Part shown: positions 45,341 to 57,750 of the stretch, piece by piece | Numbering within the stretch: position 1 is the first letter of the stretch | Layout of the letters: the number at the start of each line of letters is the position of its first letter | Assembly (NCBI RefSeq): GCF_963924675.1 | Contig: NC_089226.1 | Coordinates: 51,291,124-51,355,123, forward strand | Source of the DNA: Phocoena phocoena | Taxonomy: Eukaryota; Chordata; Mammalia; Artiodactyla; Phocoenidae | Reading direction: 5' to 3' | Length of the DNA: 64,000 nucleotides | Notes under the pieces: model-generated | What the model was told of the DNA's origin: nothing | The model's database searches: none | The model's input: only the letters and a program-made list of their open reading frames with translations | Program-made: the position numbers and the translations under genes

Positions 45341-45990
45341 CTACTGTAATAATTATTGGAGATGATTTTTCTATCAACACCTACATTAATGTCCTAAGTC
45401 TGCAAAGTGTGGCAGTAAATAAAAAGTTAGATATTGCAAGCGAGGGCGCCTTCATTTTTAAACATAGGAAATGCATGCTTTGAAATCTGCATTATTTTGA
45501 TAGCCAAAGTAAAGGATTAATTCGATATTTAGGACTCCAAACAGAATCCAGATAGTATCTTTATAATGAAAAACCCAACTCTTACTGAGGGAGTCAATAA
45601 TATGTTAATTATCATTTTGAACCAGCTTGCTTCTGTCTATTTATTGGTCTTCTCATAAAGTATTTCATTTAAATTTATGGGGATGGATTCTCCTTGTAAC
45701 GTGTAACAAGCTATTAAAAACAGTGCCAATGAAAAAAATAATTACTCAAAAGTATAGCCACCAGCTGAGCCAGAGGTTTAATTATTTGAAGAGCAGTAGC
45801 TATGACAAGATGTCGATGACTTAATTTAAACGTCTTATAACCCTGTGCAAAAGCACAAAGAAAACTCATTTGCATGGCAGCTTTATATTGGAAAATAGAC
45901 TGTGTGATGAACTAAAAACAAAGATAATGTAGTAATATTAGTAGCTGATCAAAAGATCCTACAATGAGACTTGAAGGAAGATGGAACAGG
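45341..45990. other. Unrecognised sequence
   Basis: No supported feature. Confidence 0.4.
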
Positions 45991-45999
45991 GGAAACTAA

Positions 46000-46215
46000 C
46001 AGCTGTTTAGAACCCACTGTGTGCTGGGTTCTTTGTATAATATTTATAGAATCTTATTTAACTCAAATACAGGACTATATGTGGAATATAATTGTATATA
46101 TCTCTATATTTAATAGTTGAGGTAAGCGGTTCTGAGATGTCAAGCAACTAAAAAAGGAATACATAGCTAAGTAGTAGAGCTGAGGTATGAATCAGCTTAT
46201 TTAGCACCTGTGTCC
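46000..46215 (-). repeat. MIR SINE
   Basis: 'cccactgtgtgctgggttct', 'gtaagcggttctgagatgtc', 'aagcaactaaaaaaggaata' and 'catagctaagtagtagagct' match reversed MIR. Confidence 0.65.
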
Positions 46216-46549
46216 AAATATTTGTACTCTACCAAGTTGTAAGTAGGTATATTTAAGTCCAATAATGATAATGAAGATGATGATTTTAATTTTATACTGA
46301 TTTGAATTATTGGAAAGTAAAACAGACTGCCCCCCAAAGTGGCAAGGTGGAGTGTTTTGCCCTTACAATTTTCAAAGCCAAGCCTGGTCACCCATAGATA
46401 AAAAAGCAAATTTCTATAATGAGAGCAAGCTTGTGCTAAAAAAAAAATTCCCATCTGGTCTAATTCTTTCCTTCTCCATACATGTGGCTTACTCTCTATC
46501 CACCTGAGATTACGTCCTGATATTTAACAATACCAAACATCTTCAAGAG

Positions 46550-46810
46550 TTTTTTTTTTTTCTTTCTGCTATTGTTCCTTCTTCTTAGAATACCTTCTTG
46601 TTTTGTGAACTACTTTTGCCTCAAGACATAATCACTGGTTTTTCACTCCCTCCTAACTACTCTTCATTCAGATAGATTCAGAGGTTCTTGTTTCTCTACT
46701 GTATTCTGGATATACTTCTACTATAGTTTTTACTATACTTTGTTAGAGATAGTATATGTGTTTTCACATCTAGATTGTAAGTTACAAGCTCCTTAGGGAT
46801 CGCGAGGAGG
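46550..46810 (+). repeat. L2 LINE fragment
   Basis: 'gctattgttccttcttctta' 'gaataccttcttgttttgtg' matches the L2 part 'tgctgttccctctgcctgga', and the fragment ends near 'tagattgtaagttacaagct' 'ccttagggat' (consensus gaatgtaagctccatgaggg). Confidence 0.7.
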
Positions 46811-46814
46811 TTGC

Positions 46815-48370
46815 TAAAAATCATTAGTCAAAAATGGGATGAAAGAGTTCATGGCCTATCTTGAGGAAAAACAAAGGTTTCCAGGATTGCCTCGTAGATT
46901 CCAAGGATATAAACAACCCCATCTCTAGAGGTAGTATCACCACTCACTTTTCTAGAATATATTCCCTACTCATATCTAGCCATATTCTTTAAACATGCTT
47001 TCTTGATTTCTATCTCCAGATCTTTGCTTATGTTCTTTCACTTCTCAGAATAATCTACATCAGAGTTGGCAAATAGGTTCATATAGAATATTAAAATGGT
47101 TGGTCAAAGCTGCCTGAGTGCTACAGTTAGAAGAATGTGGACTCTGTATATGTCAAAGAACACCATGGTGTATCAAAAAGCATCTGCATGTGTACAGAAA
47201 AGACAGGGTGACACCATACACATCCATATTGGTAATCTACATGTTGTATCCTGCATTTTCTTCACCCAAAGATCCCCCACTAAATCTTTCCCTTGATTAG
47301 CAAAGACCTAAATTCTGTTTTCCTTCTCTGAATCCCAGTATATTTAGTCTGTATCCCACAGGATAGCAGAGTTAGAGATGATTTTGTGTCTGTCTATATT
47401 TTTATTCCTCAACTGACTGTGCCTTGGGGGGGTGGGTGGGAAAGTATAAAACTGATTTCACTTTTTGTCTTCTATCCCTATGGCATACTATTGATCACAT
47501 AGTAGAAAATATAGCATTTTTTTGATTAATTCCAATATTTTGATTATTTCTTGGACTATACTTTCATGGCTACATTCTTCCAAAGGACTATTTGGAAGCC
47601 AAATCTCTACTTTATTCCTAAAAATTTCCAGGAAATATGACCATTAAAGATATATGGATAAGAACCAACTCTAAAAATAAGTCAATGCAGGAAAAAGTGT
47701 TTGAGCACAGGCTATGAGTTTGCTTCTGCGTTATGAGGATAAGAGTGGCTTAAGGATAAAAAAAAAAAGATTATCTTTCACAGTGTAAAATACTTTTTAT
47801 GCCATCCAGAATGACATAGCAGCTCTATTCCAGGAAGAGACTACAGCTCCATCTATCTCACTACTCCACCCTAAGATTGTCTCATGGGCTAAAATGACAG
47901 CTAGGTCTCCAGCCATCTTATTCATGTTCCAGGCAGCAAGATTAAGGAAGGGGTAAAAAATAATGGATAAAATGTACTTGGAGATGTCTTTTAAAGAATT
48001 TCTTGGGAACTACAACATGACAATTTTGCTAACCTACTGGACAGAAGTCAATCACATGGGCTTACTTTACAGTGGAAGATAAGAAATGTAGTTTTAGTCT
48101 GGCTACCCTTCTACTCTGTTCAAAATTAGTTTTCTATTACCATGGAAGAAAGAGAGAACAGATATTTGAGGACAACTAGCCGGTTTTGCCATAGTGACTG
48201 TTTTTTGGGTTTGTTTTTTGACCTTTAAAGATATGAAAAACATCAAGACTTTGTCCTGGAAAAAACTGCAGTCTCTTAGGAAAACTTCAGTCACTAAACT
48301 TTTATCAACAGTCAAGGCTAGAGTACTGGGATTAACAAATTCTGGACCGTTAGAAAAATAAAATAGTATA
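46815..48370. other. Mostly unrecognised sequence
   Basis: A G-rich patch (gggggggtgggtggg) lies at 47427-47441. No gene or clear repeat is seen. Confidence 0.4.
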
Positions 48371-48378
48371 GAGTGGAG

Positions 48379-48569
48379 CAGCGGTCCTCAATCTTTTTGG
48401 CACCAGGAACTGGTTTCGTGGAAGACAGTTTTTCCACGGACCAGGGTGGGGTGATGGTTTTGGGATAATTCAAACACATTGTATTTATTGTGAACTTTAT
48501 TTATATTATTATCACATGAGCTCCACCTCAGATCATCAGGCATTAGATCACAGAGGTTGGGGACCCCTG
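48379..48569. mobile_element. hAT-type miniature DNA transposon
   Basis: A 191-bp element with terminal inverted repeats CAGCGGTCCTCAATC (48379-48393) and GGTTGGGGACCCCTG (48555-48569), flanked by 8-bp direct repeats GAGTGGAG (48371-48378) and GAGTAGGG (48570-48577), six of eight matching. An 8-bp duplication is the hallmark of hAT elements. Internally 'ggcaccaggaactggtttcg' and 'cctcagatcatcaggcatta' match a common mammalian element of this group. It has no transposase and was mobilised in trans. Confidence 0.9.
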
Positions 48570-48577
48570 GAGTAGGG

Positions 48578-49030
48578 GATAAGCAAGCAAGCATATAATT
48601 GCAATATTGTATAGACTATATAATTACAGTCTATACAGACTCTATAGTCTGTATAACAACAGGACTCTGTACAAAGTGTAGTGGTGATTATGTAGCAGCT
48701 TTTGGTGGAGGATTGGGAAAGGCAAAAGAGAGATTGATTTACTATACATGGATACATTAAGATGATGGAGAGAAAAAAAGTTTATTTTAGTAGATAACCT
48801 TTTAGATGAACATTAAAATGGGAAAATATTTAAAGTTAGATATGGAATTGGCATGGAGGCTAAGGTAAATTTATGAGCAAGGCAAAGGAGGCGATTAAAC
48901 CAACAGGCAATATTCTGAGAAAAAATACTTATCAGCTTCATCTGAGTTGAAGTAATTTCTGTATCAATAAGGACTCTTTGGTTTTCAATATGAGTTTGTT
49001 TAGGCATAAAGAGGTTCATATAAACAAACC
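48578..49030. other. Unrecognised sequence
   Basis: Short repeated 'tctatagtctgtata'/'gtctatacagactctatag' motifs at 48610-48670 form a local inverted repeat. Nothing else is seen. Confidence 0.4.
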
Positions 49031-49039
49031 TATTTGTTC

Positions 49040-49325
49040 ATTAACTCCAGACATCAGGATTAAGCATTTACTATATGTAGAGTCCAGTGCCAGGATCTAG
49101 GATCATGGGCAGTGACTAAGATTAATATAATTCCAGGACTCACAGAGCTTAATTCTAATTTAATCTTTATAATGATCCCAGAGAAATAATTAATGAACGC
49201 TGTTTTAGAGATGGAGAAACTGAGAGAGAGTTTGCATAACCTACCAGAGAATAAACAGCTAGCTAAAAGGCAGAATCCAAATATGAACCCAGGTCTTCAC
49301 ATCTCCAAATCCTAGGCTACCACAC
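49040..49325 (-). repeat. MIR SINE
   Basis: 'gcatttactatatgtagagt', 'ctgttttagagatggagaaa' 'ctgagagagagtttgcataa' 'cctaccagagaataaacagc' and 'atatgaacccaggtcttcac' match reversed MIR. Confidence 0.85.
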
Positions 49326-49554
49326 GATACCAGAGATAGACCTTCTCTAAGCTTGGCCTTATCTTTGGAGAAGGTGGTCTGTCTTTCTGCATGAAAGGAA
49401 TCTGGTTTCTCCAGAAGTTTCTATGGAGCCAGCCCATGAATCAGTTCTGCTTTTGATGTCTTAGACTATCTACTGAAAATTCCAGTGTAGGGTATATAAT
49501 AAACATACAGCAAAAATTATGAGCTGGAATGGGAGTAAGGAAATAACAGAAACA

Positions 49555-49640
49555 AGCATAATCTGTGTGCTCAGCACTGAACTGTAACTTTGACATATAA
49601 TCCTCCATAGTATTCTCAACATATCCTGTGAGTTTAAGTT
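49555..49640 (-). repeat. MIR SINE fragment
   Basis: 'gtgtgctcagcactgaactg' and 'atcctccatagtattctcaa' match reversed MIR. Confidence 0.5.
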
Positions 49641-49959
49641 TTGCTATCCCCTAGTGACTGAATAAAAAATCATCATCTTCCCATCTCAAGTCTGTTTACC
49701 CTGTTGCATTCTCTGGTTGAGAGTTCAAGTTAGGCTGATTGAAAGACACATCTTAATTTTCTGATAATTTTAGTATTTGAATACCACACTACCAATGAGC
49801 TGAGAAAGATATTCCAAATTCTCTACACATAAGGGTGTTCAAACGGGATTTTTTAAAATCATGATTACAATCCCTAATAATACTTGTCTGTTTCTCTCTC
49901 TGACAATTTGCCTCTGGTAATAATGAAGTCACAACATATCCAAGAAGGATAGCATTGAT

Positions 49960-50220
49960 ATAGCTATGTATTCATTTATCGAGTAAATTCTAACCAAGCT
50001 CCCATGCTTGGTTATTTGCTAGGATCTGGAAATACAAAGATAAAAATGAATTTAGTGCATGCCCTAAAAAATTAGTGTTCTGATGAAGGAAAGAGAAGCC
50101 ATAGAACCTCAATACTTTGTGTTTTGGGCAGTGATGAACATATGATGGGTGTGAAGAGGAGGGTGCCTAAATTAGCTTGGGAGTGGGTCCCTGGCCCTGG
50201 GTTAGGGTCAGAGACCACCC
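49960..50220 (-). repeat. L2 LINE fragment
   Basis: 'attcatttatcgagtaaatt' and 'ttatttgctaggatctggaa' 'atacaaagataaaaatg' match the reversed L2 end. Confidence 0.6.
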
Positions 50221-50224
50221 TGAG

Positions 50225-50930
50225 GGGGTAGTCGTAAGAGAGATCTTTCAAGAAAAGTACCAGGAAAACCATGTCTTCCTCCAGTGTTCATTGCAGTGAA
50301 CAGTTTATGACCTGAAACATAAGATTTTACTACAGTTATCTTTAAAAGCACACTTGTCCAACTGTGGTTTCGGGGAAGAAAATTGCCAAGCTCTTGTCCT
50401 GAACTCAGAATGCATCTGAGACTGTGAATCATCCCCAAATCACACATGGTGCAGTGCCACATTTCCATTTATTTGCTTGACATTTTACTTCCAAAGGGAG
50501 GGGCAAGCTAGTTTTGCCTCATCTTCTTGAAAATATGAAATGTGTCAGCCAGTTATCTCCCTAAGCCCTTCATTTATACAAAAGACAAGACTAGCCCACA
50601 AATTCCCCCAGAGGAATGCCAGTATGTGCTCTGTATTTCATCTGCTTTTTGTTTAATGTTCTCATCAGAGGGTAAAGTAATATTTGATTGTCATAGAAAC
50701 ACATTAAATCCAAGTCCAGTTTATTCCTACACAAACTATAAAGATACTGTTCACCATCTTTAGAATTTTCCTTTTTATCTTCATTTTTTCTCGTTTTTAC
50801 CTTTTGGCTTTTATTTTACTTTTATTTCTTATTAATCATGAATCCAGTAAGTTTTCTACAGTGCTTGCTATAAATTGCCACCATGGAGCCAAAAAGTTTC
50901 TTTGTAAAAACAGCTGTGTATTATTAATCT
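50225..50930. other. Unrecognised sequence
   Basis: No supported gene or repeat. Confidence 0.4.
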
Positions 50931-50934
50931 GCCA

Positions 50935-51110
50935 GAACTTCACCTTTACTTTATTGCTAGATCCTCACAAATACCCTCTGCAGAGAATTTTCTTCCCATT
51001 TTGCAGATAAGAAAATTAAAAATCATAAAAGTGAAGTAACTTACTAAGAATGCATGCCAGTAACAGAACCATGGAGCTCAGGCCTGGAAGACTCTGAAAC
51101 CCACATTTTT
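50935..51110 (-). repeat. MIR SINE
   Basis: 'gatcctcacaaataccctct', 'ttcttcccattttgcagata' 'agaaaattaaaaatcataaa' and 'aagtaacttactaagaatgc' match reversed MIR. Confidence 0.85.
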
Positions 51111-51409
51111 CTTCATTTTCTTGCTTTTCATTGGACCTTAAAAGTATTCATCTTTTTGGCCTCTAACAGAGTAATTTAATTAAATACCAATTTGTTAATA
51201 TTACCAAGATGGACTGTTTCATCTTCAGAGCTTTATAGATATGTGATGAGAAGAAATGAGTTTAGGAAACAGGTAAAGTGGAATCTTCTACGTTTGCCAT
51301 GATCATAAGCAAAGTCAATAATTTCTTCTTCTTGGATGAATCCCATCCATTTTTAGGAGGAGATGGCAGAAACATTTAAATCTGACTCTTGGAAACATTT
51401 AAATTTGAC

Positions 51410-51640
51410 TCTTGCAAACATGTATCAAGCACCATTGTATCAATGATGGTGTGCTACACTGTATTTTAAAAATAAATGCTTAATAATGCATTCCCTCCCC
51501 TTGCTTCAAGTAGCACAAAATATACTGAGAGAATAAAAAGGCTCGTGAACAAATACATTACGTAATTGTATAACATTACAGATGCTTTTTCAAAGGTATC
51601 AATCATGCGTAACTTTTAGTATCTAAATCCAGCTTAGAAA
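51410..51640 (-). repeat. L2 LINE fragment
   Basis: 'aaacatgtatcaagcaccat' and 'gaacaaatacattacgtaat' suggest a decayed reversed L2. Confidence 0.4.
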
Positions 51641-51689
51641 TGCTCTTATTGATGAAATGTTGAATAAGGGTCCTGGAATAAAGGGACAT

Positions 51690-51885
51690 AAAATAAAGTC
51701 AAATAGGTCTGGGTTCTGACAGCAAGTCAATAAATGCGTTGCTTTCCTAAGACAGTTGTCTCTCTATAAAGTAGAATCTTATAACTGACCTTGGGAGTTT
51801 GTGGCATGGATTTGAAATGTTGTATGAAATCAGCTTTAGTACCTTGTGGGCCCTCACACTGTAGCCATCATCATTATTACTACTG
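51690..51885 (+). repeat. MIR SINE fragment
   Basis: 'gtcaaataggtctgggttct' 'gacagcaagtc' and 'gaaatcagctttagtacctt' resemble the MIR head and tail. Confidence 0.45.
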
Positions 51886-52089
51886 CTAATTCACATTTGT
51901 TTTTGATGCTGTTGTTGTTGTTTTAATTCCTAATTTCATAATTGTTTATTAAGTCTGACCAAAGATACATTTGCAGAAAGTACCCAGAACAACACCTTGC
52001 AGCACCTCAGTTTGGGTTGTAATGCTGTATATTGCCTGCCAAGCAATTACTGGAGCAAGCATCACTTCAATGATGGGAGAGGTCATTAT

Positions 52090-52310
52090 TTTTATATATC
52101 CATTTACTAAGTATTTATTAACCATGCAGTAGATATTATATATCCTATGGTGAGTAAAAGAGATACATTTCCTGCCCTTAAGGAATTTATACTCTAGTTG
52201 GAGATAATAAAATTAATCAGACAATCCCACAAACACATGTCAAATTGCAAATGTGATAGGTGTTACCAAGGAGAAGTATATGGTGGATGAGAGCCCATAC
52301 GAGACTTTGT
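52090..52310 (-). repeat. L2 LINE fragment
   Basis: 'catttactaagtatttatta' 'accatgcagtagatattata', then 'cctgcccttaaggaatttat' 'actctagttggagataataa', is the reversed L2 3' part. Confidence 0.8.
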
Positions 52311-52779
52311 GGTCAGGAAAATTGGGGTCCAGTGGCACGCCAGAGGCTATGCAGAGTGTAAAATCCATCACCACATAAATGTCTGCTTCCAAGTCCCACC
52401 AGCAGTGCATCTCTATCCAACTGGCTTCCTCAAGCAAATTGATGCATCTGGATTCATCTCAATTAAAATGTATCTGTTCCTTTAGGAAAATAATGCACTA
52501 TAAATGTGAAAATTTGAACAGAGAATATGATAAAATTAGAACCATGTAAACATGACTATAAGTATGTGACTGTCCAACTACCACACTTCATTGTCAAGTC
52601 ATCTACAGTTTAGCATAAGAAGAAACGTGCTAAGATTGAAGTTAGCTGTTCACGAAACAATTATATGAAATATGATGAGATTGGCTTACACAGTTGCTCA
52701 TTTCTCATCGTCTTCCTGTTCACATTAGAAAAAAAGTCATCTACATCTAACCTTGTGGTGCGTAATCATACAGTTTCTC

Positions 52780-53245
52780 AACCAACAGTTATTAAGCACC
52801 CACTATGGGACAGACATTATGAATAACTCTAGAGAAACTTAGACAAATAACAAATGTTTAAGTAAAATCATTTTCAAGGAACTCCACTCAGTTATAGACA
52901 GATTTGTGAGTAAATAACTACAAGACATGGTGGTAAATATTTTAACAGTAAATAGAAGGTAAGGTGACAGCAAAAATGGGAGTGATAATCAGACTTCCCT
53001 TAGAGCAGGGGAAGGGGAAGAAATAATATAAAATGAAATGAGACACTACTTCTGGGTTGTGAAGAATGAATATGCATCTTTTTATTACACAAGTGTAGGC
53101 ACGTCTATTTTAGAAAGAAGAAAGAGTCTGTACAAAGGCACTGAGGTGCAGAATATCATGGCTTACTTGGGGGAGTAGAAAAATTCATAATTACTGGAGC
53201 AAAACATTTTAGGATAGAAGTAACATGAATTATGTTTGATGAGAG
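52780..53245 (-). repeat. L2 LINE fragment
   Basis: 'ttattaagcacccactatgg', 'tttgtgagtaaataactaca', 'cttcccttagagcaggggaa' and 'gtacaaaggcactgaggtgc' 'agaatatcatggc' occur in reversed L2 order. Confidence 0.75.
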
Positions 53246-53249
53246 GCAA

Positions 53250-54480
53250 GACAATGAGTCTGGATGATATTAAAGGGAGGAGTAGAAACAAATTATGTCT
53301 ATATACATATAAATACATATATATATTTTAAATAATATATTTCCATATTTTGTTTCATATATGTGAAAATGTGTTTATAAGTCAGTATATTCCTTAGAAA
53401 ATATCATAAATATCATTAATTAAGCTTGAAGCAAAGAAATGAGGATTTCTGGACTTTTAGTTTTTCTATTGTTCTCTGTATTGTTATTTTTAGAAAACTA
53501 GATGAGTTACTAGATTAGGAGATAAATTTTGGAAAGTTGAACATTTAATGGATTTGGAATGACTTTATGTGGACTGTGTGTTTCTTTTAGTGCGAGACCT
53601 GAGAAATCCAGCTGTAAATGGTTTAAAAATCTGCTTCAAGCCCCTCCTCTCCCTTGGAAGAGGACTGCGAGAACTCTCAGTGGGAAATGTGCTGTAGTTC
53701 TTGGGGTCAAAGGGGACTTCTGTTCTCCAGTCATTGTTGAGAAAATGTATGCTTTCATGGAGGGAATGAAGGGTCCCTGATGAGAGCTTGCAGAAGAAAG
53801 CAGAACATGGTGACTAAGAACATAGGCTTTGGCATCAGGCAGACTTAGCTGTATAGGGCAGTCGCACAGATGAATTTTGGTCTTTTGGCCTGGGTTCAGC
53901 ATCCACTTCCTTGGCCCTGGTGGATTAATTTAAAGGAGTTGAAATGGGAACAGACAAGTTTCATCTGAAAATATTTGGGCATCTCTAAAATAGAGGATTT
54001 GGTGGCGGGTAAGTGTTGCTCTAGAGTGAATTGTAAACCATATCACTCTTCCGACCTTTAGGCATTTCCACCGACACGTCCTTGGCAGGTGTGCTCAACA
54101 TGGATTCCTCTTCTTTGCTAGCCTCTGATGCTGGTGTTTCTGGAGCTCTCTTCCTTTGTCATTGGCAATTTCAGTGATTTGAGCAGAGGGAAAGGAGACC
54201 ACATCTGTGTCCCTTTAACTCTACATCTTATGTTGTACAAAGTTTTACTCAGCAGTGGCAAAGCTTAATGAGGAATCATGGCATGTAGAAGCCCTGGAAT
54301 AGATTCTCAGTTGAAATAACCCTACACCCTGGGGTAATTAAATGAGAAAATTGGAATCATAAAAATCTGGAGCAAAAGTGGGCACATCAACTTCTAGTTT
54401 TTGAACATATTGTATATACTAGGAATTTAACTTGTGGATGCCTGATTCACCTGGCAACAAAGCACAGTTGGCATTAACTA
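53250..54480. other. Mostly unrecognised, with a MIR head
   Basis: 'gactaagaacataggctttg' 'gcatcaggcagactta' at 53812-53847 is the tRNA-like head of a plus-strand MIR whose remainder is not recognisable. AT-rich simple sequence lies at 53300-53345. The frame 53636-53902 has no recognisable family. Confidence 0.45.
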
Positions 54481-54639
54481 CTCCTTAAAGTAATGAGAAC
54501 AAGATAGAGAGTTCAAGTTCACCATTGGGTCCAAAGTTACACAGCTAGCCAACAGTAGAGCCCAGATAAGAACTGAAACCTATTTTAATTTCAGCAATGG
54601 CCATATTAATATTAATAATGATATAATAAGAAAAAGAAA

Positions 54640-54890
54640 ATACTTTCTGAAAACTTTCTTTTTATTTAGATGCTGTACTGGCCCTCTACATGAATTCTCT
54701 CTTTTACAAAAATTACCCTAAGGTACATACTATTATTATCATTCTTATTTTAAAAATAAGAAACTGAAGCCCTAAAGGCATAACTTACATAACCAAGCTC
54801 TCAGAAGTGGTAAATAACTGAGGGATACTTAAACTCAGACAATCTGATTCCATAGCTCACACCCTTAATCAAAAAGCCATACCCTCTTCT
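54640..54890 (-). repeat. MIR SINE
   Basis: 'aattaccctaaggtacatac' 'tattattatcattcttattt' 'taaaaataagaaactgaagc' and 'cataaccaagctctcagaag' match reversed MIR almost end to end. Confidence 0.85.
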
Positions 54891-54959
54891 CCAGGTAGAT
54901 AGAATGAAACCTCTATCTTGTACTTAAAATAAACCTTGTAATAGTTAAATTCTCTCCCT

Positions 54960-55100
54960 TATTCTATTTTTGTATCAAAATATTCCATAAAGGGCAGTGT
55001 CAAGAGGTGAAGGAACTTGCTCACGGTCAAAATAATAATTAACTTACAAACCAAAACAAGAATCCAAGTGACCTGACAACCAATCCAGAATTATTTATCT
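54960..55100 (-). repeat. MIR SINE fragment
   Basis: 'agaggtgaaggaacttgctc' 'acggtcaaaataataattaa' is the reversed MIR core. Confidence 0.6.
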
Positions 55101-55104
55101 GGTC

Positions 55105-55785
55105 CATATCAGTAATATAGAAGCAAAGCAGAAGATATTCAGTGCATGGAATTTATTTGATTTAATTTTTTCAAGCTTGAGGAACTATGGTCTCTCTTAT
55201 TTTAATGTACCTCAAAGAGACAAAAACATATAAAAAGCTTAAAAATATTTCACTGCTCTGTGTATGAAATTCATCATTTTCTCATCCTCTGTTGTGTATT
55301 TCATATGCACTTTTGAGAATGATTACATCCTGAACTTTGATGGTTTCTCTATTTTCTCTCTTTGTGCTTACATCAAGAAAGCCTATCCACTGCCCACCCC
55401 ACACCCTTTTCATTAGTGAGTGACAATTTGTCGTATCTGTTTAGGCCTATAAGGCTAGGGTAAGGATAATTTAATCAGCACATTAGTGTGAAAGATGGCT
55501 TAGACAGTCTTCAATTTGTACCCAGTAGGCTAGTCACAATCTGTTTAAGTGGACAGAGGCTCTCTGAGCTGAAAATCATTAAACATTTGGTTAGAATCTT
55601 ATGTTTCCAATGGCTAAGGGAAACAAACATGCATTTATTGAGCAGCTATGTTATGCCAGGAGCTGGACATACAATCAGAATGTGATATTTAAATTTTTCT
55701 TACCTGTCATGCTGGTGATAATCATATAGTTAATTTCTCATGGGGGTAGGAGTGGATGGGACATCACAGTACTGGCGGAGGTATA
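55105..55785. other. Unrecognised sequence
   Basis: A MIR or L2 end may lie at 55625-55670 (catttattgagcagctatgt). Nothing else is seen. Confidence 0.4.
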
Positions 55786-55789
55786 ATGG

Positions 55790-55990
55790 AAGGAATGGCA
55801 GCTTAGAGACCAGGAGATTCAGTTCTACTTACAACATCTCCACTTATTAACTCTGTGACCATTGGTGGATCATTTCACCTCTCTCATGCCTCCCTCTTTC
55901 TTTTGTGAAATGGGCACATTCTGGGGTGTGATGCAGCGTGATTGCAATGGCTGGAGAAAGGTTGCACTGCCCACCATGCTCTCAAGTGCT
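55790..55990 (+). repeat. MIR SINE
   Basis: 'agaccaggagattcagttct', 'cttattaactctgtgaccat' 'tggtggatcatttcacctct' and 'cttttgtgaaatgggcacat' follow MIR. Confidence 0.75.
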
Positions 55991-55994
55991 TCTT

Positions 55995-56800
55995 GCATGA
56001 AATCAGTACTTGCAGCATTTCTTGATTGGCAATTTCCATACTCATCCAATACTTGGTTATTTTTATATCAAACTGTTGTAGATAAGTGATTTTTCACAAC
56101 TTTCATTATTGAGTCCATATATAACCACGTTTGCCTTTTTCACATTTAAACAGCAACTGTTTTCTCACCCTTGCAGTAAGTTGTGCTGAAAAAAAAATAG
56201 AAGCATGTGTTGTAATATGGTACTAAGAGAGAACCCATGCTCTCCTCTTTCCTGTTGTCTCTCTTTAAAATCTCCTGTGATACTTTAAATAAATTAAGAT
56301 ATCTAATGTGAAAGTACAGTGCAGAGGAGTTGGTCCATAGTAAATCTTTAATATTTTAGATCTAAATTAAAGAATGGTGTATCCTCTCTTCTCCCCTGTA
56401 ACTTATGGTTAATGTCAGCATGACTATGGGATGGAAATCCTAACCAGAAAGTTTATTTACATATCAACTTCCTACTCAGAGGTCAGTACAAAGTAGCCAC
56501 AATTTTAAAAAATGCTTATTTTGTTAGCTGTCAACATAATTTTTCCAGATCCCCAAATACTTATAAATCAAAGATCCAACTATAATCATCAGATGTTATT
56601 AAATAAGATGAGAACTAAATTGTCTTGGAATAGTTTTCAACAAATAGGGCAGGATATACAAAAATAGTATACTCAGGCAAGCAGAAACACCAGTTAATTT
56701 GAGAATCATACTCCATAAGAGGATGGATTATCAAATATCGTGTTTTTAGTCATGTGACTGAATGTGCTAGACGCAAAAAGAACCCATATACAAGTCTTGT
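55995..56800. other. Unrecognised sequence
   Basis: No supported feature. Confidence 0.4.
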
Positions 56801-56809
56801 AGCAGTCTA

Positions 56810-57480
56810 TTCATTTAACCAGTATTAATGGAGCACCTACTGTATGCCAGGCACTATTCTAGATACTGGGGATATAGCAGTGAACAAAACATATAAAAAT
56901 TCATTTTTTTGTGAAACCTACATTCTCGTGAGGTAAAAAGACAATAAATAAGGGAAATAAGTAAAATTTAGGTTATATTAGATAAATAGGAATGTTAATG
57001 AAAACAATACAACAAGGAAAAGTAATATGAGTTACCATGGGGGTGTGTACATTTCAGATAGAGTTGCTGAGACATCACTGAGAAGAGGCCTTTTAAATCA
57101 AGCCTGGAAGGAAATGAAGGATTGAGCCTTGAGAATACCTGGATGGAGACCATTTCAGGTGGAGGGAATAGAAAGTGCAAGGAGCCCAAAGAGGATGGGG
57201 GACATTCTCAGTGTATGGGAGGGAAAACAAGCCTGCTTGGCTGAAGCAGAGTGAGTAAGGAATAGAAAGAGTCAAGGTCGAGAGGTAAAGGGAAGGAAGT
57301 CATCTGTGGTCTTGAGGCCACAGTAAAGACTTCAGCCTGCACGTTGGCATTTAATCTGAATGAGCCAGGAACTTTCTGAAGGAATCTAAGCAGATAAGAT
57401 ATGATCTGACTTTAAGCAGGCCACACCTGATTGAAGCTCAATGTAAAGGCATTAGTTGGCTTTGTAATGAGTCCTTTTAT
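56810..57480 (-). repeat. Long L2 LINE 3' segment
   Basis: About 670 bases of reversed L2: 'gagcacctactgtatgccag', 'gatactggggatatagcagt' 'gaacaaaacatataaaaatt', 'aaacctacattctcgtgagg', 'catttcaggtggagggaata' 'gaaagtgcaaggagcccaaa', 'ggctgaagcagagtgagtaa' and 'gatatgatctgactttaag' occur in consensus order. It is the longest and best preserved L2 in the window. Confidence 0.93.
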
Positions 57481-57750
57481 TGAGCTAGTATTCCCCATCA
57501 ACTTATTTACTTCCAACCTAAAAAAAAGAGAAAAAAGCCAAACGAAACCAAACAGAGCTATATGAAATTAATGGAACATCTTCCATGTAAAACCCATGTG
57601 TAGGTCCTGGCTATCCTGTTTCTCTACCTGAGAGTTCTAAATCTGTTCTTCCAGCTGCCTGCCAATCTCTTTCTATTTATTTTGAAGGCTATTTTTATTA
57701 TAATATTTGTTGTTGATTTTTTAAAATTGAAGTATAGTTTGAAGTATAGT

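Noticed and set aside
45057..45380. Two frames spanning the N block
   Set aside because: They are open only because Ns contain no stop codons.
53636..53902. 88-codon minus-strand frame as a possible exon
   Set aside because: No recognisable family and no convincing splice sites at its edges; part of it overlaps a MIR head.
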